This document shows positions 7,740 to 8,569 of a DNA stretch of 8,569 nt, one piece after another. The stretch is from Bacteroidota bacterium (GTDB lineage: Bacteria; Bacteroidota; Bacteroidia; Chitinophagales; Chitinophagaceae). The translations under genes and the position numbers were made by a program. The DNA is taken from assembly GCA_028877005.1 (NCBI GenBank), contig JAGWPI010000280.1:1-8569 (forward strand). Direction: 5' to 3'. The notes beneath the pieces were generated by a model. The model saw only the letters and a program-made list of their open reading frames with translations, was not told where the DNA came from and did not search any database. Position 1 is the stretch's first letter, and every line of letters starts with the position of its first letter.

Positions 7740-7756
7740 TGTAAAAAAAAGTTCTA
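7732..7756. repeat. Inverted repeat TAGAAC-N13-GTTCTA upstream of the E1 gene
   Basis: TAGAAC (7732-7737) and GTTCTA (7751-7756) are perfect 6-bp inverted repeats around an A-rich 13-base spacer. The proximal arm abuts the candidate -33 TTG of the E1 promoter, which is where an operator could act. It could equally be a chance repeat in a very AT-rich leader, and as RNA the stem would be weak. Confidence 0.3.
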
Positions 7757-7774
7757 ATTTTTCTTATTGTTTAT

Positions 7775-7804
7775 AAAAAACCCCATACAAAAAGCATGGG
7801 GTTT
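7775..7804 (-). terminator. Intrinsic (rho-independent) terminator of the BI-1 family gene
   Basis: CCCCAT (7781-7786) pairs with ATGGGG (7796-7801) around a 9-base loop. Adjoining A and T residues extend the stem to 9 bp (7778-7786 with 7796-7804). Read on the minus strand, the GC-rich stem is followed directly by TTTTTT. It lies 24 bases after the stop codon of the Bax inhibitor-1 family gene and before the E1 promoter candidate, so it should separate the two minus-strand transcription units. On the plus strand only a short T run follows. Confidence 0.9.
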
Positions 7805-7828
7805 AAGTGTATCATAAGTGCTGTTTAT

Positions 7829-8569
7829 TTAACTTCTATTACTGGCCAAACGGCTAAGTAATTTTAATATTTCAATATATAACCATACAATGGTTACCAA
7901 TAAACCAAATGCGCCATACCATTCCATAAATTTAGGTGCACCTTGTTCTGCGCCTCTTTCTATCATATCAAAATCTAACAGCAAATTCATAGCGGCAATG
8001 GCTACAACAAATAAACTAATACCAATTCCTAACATTCCCCCATTGGTAATACTCATAAAAGGCATATTTACACCAAATAGTCCAAGTATTAATGTTAGCC
8101 CATAAAAAATTGCAATTCCTAAGGTAGCAGTAAAAATAATGCTTCTTAATTTATCGGTTACTTTTATAATTCTAAAACTGTAAAGTAAAAACATAGCTAA
8201 TGCAACACCAAAAGTTAAGCCAACAGCTTGCAATACTAAGTTGGGATAATTTTTGGCAAACATATCATTTATCATAGCTGAAATTGCGCCGATGAATAAA
8301 CCTTCTAAAATGCCATAAGCGGGGGCAATATAACCTGCCCACATGGGTTTAAACATAATAGCAATAGCTGCAATTAAACCACCAAAAATACCTACCATCA
8401 TTAAAGTGGTGGTAGTGCCGGGTTGTCCGCTTTGGTAGGTATGCCAAGTATAAAAAGCGCCGCCAATAACCATTAGCATTAAAAACCCAAATTTATTTAG
8501 TGTACCTCTAACGCTCATAATGCCTTGTGCATTAGCCTGAGCAGTAAGACTGTTATCAAAAATTTTTTC
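7829..8569 (-). CDS. Bax inhibitor-1/YccA-family integral membrane protein, 5' end outside the window
   Basis: The frame encodes 246 visible residues and stays open to the window edge. The ATG at 8518-8516 is therefore likely an internal Met: the 17 codons upstream, EKIFDNSLTAQANAQGI, have no stop and resemble the N-terminal segment of family members. Probably only a short N-terminal piece is missing. About seven membrane segments are visible, at roughly residues 28-46, 53-74, 80-101, 111-132, 144-167, 179-198 and 217-239. The conserved C-terminal part carries LLLDFDMIERGAEQGAPKF followed by MEWYGAFGLLVTIVWLYIE. The Asp pair in LDFD (199, 201) lies in the region where bacterial homologues such as YetJ have pH-sensing acidic residues linked to calcium leak; equivalence is inferred. 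A distinct branch with a soluble N-terminus (Pfam BaxI_1) is the likely home. Cellular role is unproven; membrane stress or cation homeostasis is the usual suggestion. An intrinsic terminator follows the stop codon. Confidence 0.9.
   Translation of the reverse strand, partial: EKIFDNSLTAQANAQGIMSVRGTLNKFGFLMLMVIGGAFYTWHTYQSGQPGTTTTLMMVGIFGGLIAAIAIMFKPMWAGYIAPAYGILEGLFIGAISAMINDMFAKNYPNLVLQAVGLTFGVALAMFLLYSFRIIKVTDKLRSIIFTATLGIAIFYGLTLILGLFGVNMPFMSITNGGMLGIGISLFVVAIAAMNLLLDFDMIERGAEQGAPKFMEWYGAFGLLVTIVWLYIEILKLLSRLASNRS

Noticed and set aside
7890..8105. Plus-strand frame of 71 codons
   Set aside because: It is antisense to conserved membrane segments of the BI-1 family gene.
1..8569. Mobile element, CRISPR array, tRNA or prophage signal
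   Set aside because: No transposase or integrase, no spaced direct repeats, no tRNA cloverleaf and no flanking terminal repeats were seen; coding is continuous with uniform base composition.

Overview
The window looks like ordinary chromosome from a Bacteroidota bacterium, probably of the Chitinophagaceae/Sphingobacteriia type. The evidence is low GC, no Shine-Dalgarno sequence before any visible start codon, signal peptides ending in ...AQ, promoter-like sequences resembling the Bacteroidota TAnnTTTG -7 element, and a single-chain E1 alpha-beta 2-oxoacid dehydrogenase. The assignment is an inference from these traits; there is no rRNA or other direct taxonomic marker.

Layout. (1) Positions 1-607, minus strand: the first 202 codons of prfA (peptide chain release factor 1), cut by the window edge before the GGQ domain. 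(2) Positions 608-706: a short divergent intergenic region with promoter-like elements for both directions and a perfect 6-bp inverted repeat. (3) Positions 707-5685, plus strand: a compact three-gene cluster, probably one operon, encoding three exported hydrolases. These are an N-acyl-D-amino-acid deacylase (D-aminoacylase family), an M19 (renal-type) dipeptidase and an S45 penicillin-acylase-family Ntn hydrolase. (4) Positions 5689-7683, minus strand: a fused E1 alpha/beta 2-oxoacid dehydrogenase that converges on the acylase gene with only 3 bp between stop codons. (5) Positions 7684-7828: the E1 leader, with a weak promoter candidate and an inverted repeat, followed by a strong intrinsic terminator serving the last gene. 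(6) Positions 7829-8569, minus strand: a Bax inhibitor-1/YccA-family membrane protein whose reading frame is open through the window edge, so its true start lies outside.

How the genes work together. The three plus-strand hydrolases share orientation, tight spacing and apparent signal peptides. Their families act on related bonds: the acyl-D-amino-acid amide, the dipeptide (often with a D residue at the C-terminal side), and the amide of acylated side chains or N-acyl compounds. The simplest reading is a periplasmic or extracellular module that dismantles N-acylated and/or D-amino-acid-containing peptides. Possible substrates are peptidoglycan-derived peptides, lipopeptides, beta-lactams or acyl-homoserine lactones. 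The sequence does not identify the substrate. The flanking genes (prfA, E1, BI-1) are housekeeping or general physiology genes with no evident link to this module.

No RNA gene, mobile element, CRISPR array or sign of recent transfer was seen. The most notable items are the three-hydrolase cluster, the His-beta23 Ntn acylase and the divergent control region. None of them is clearly a new system.
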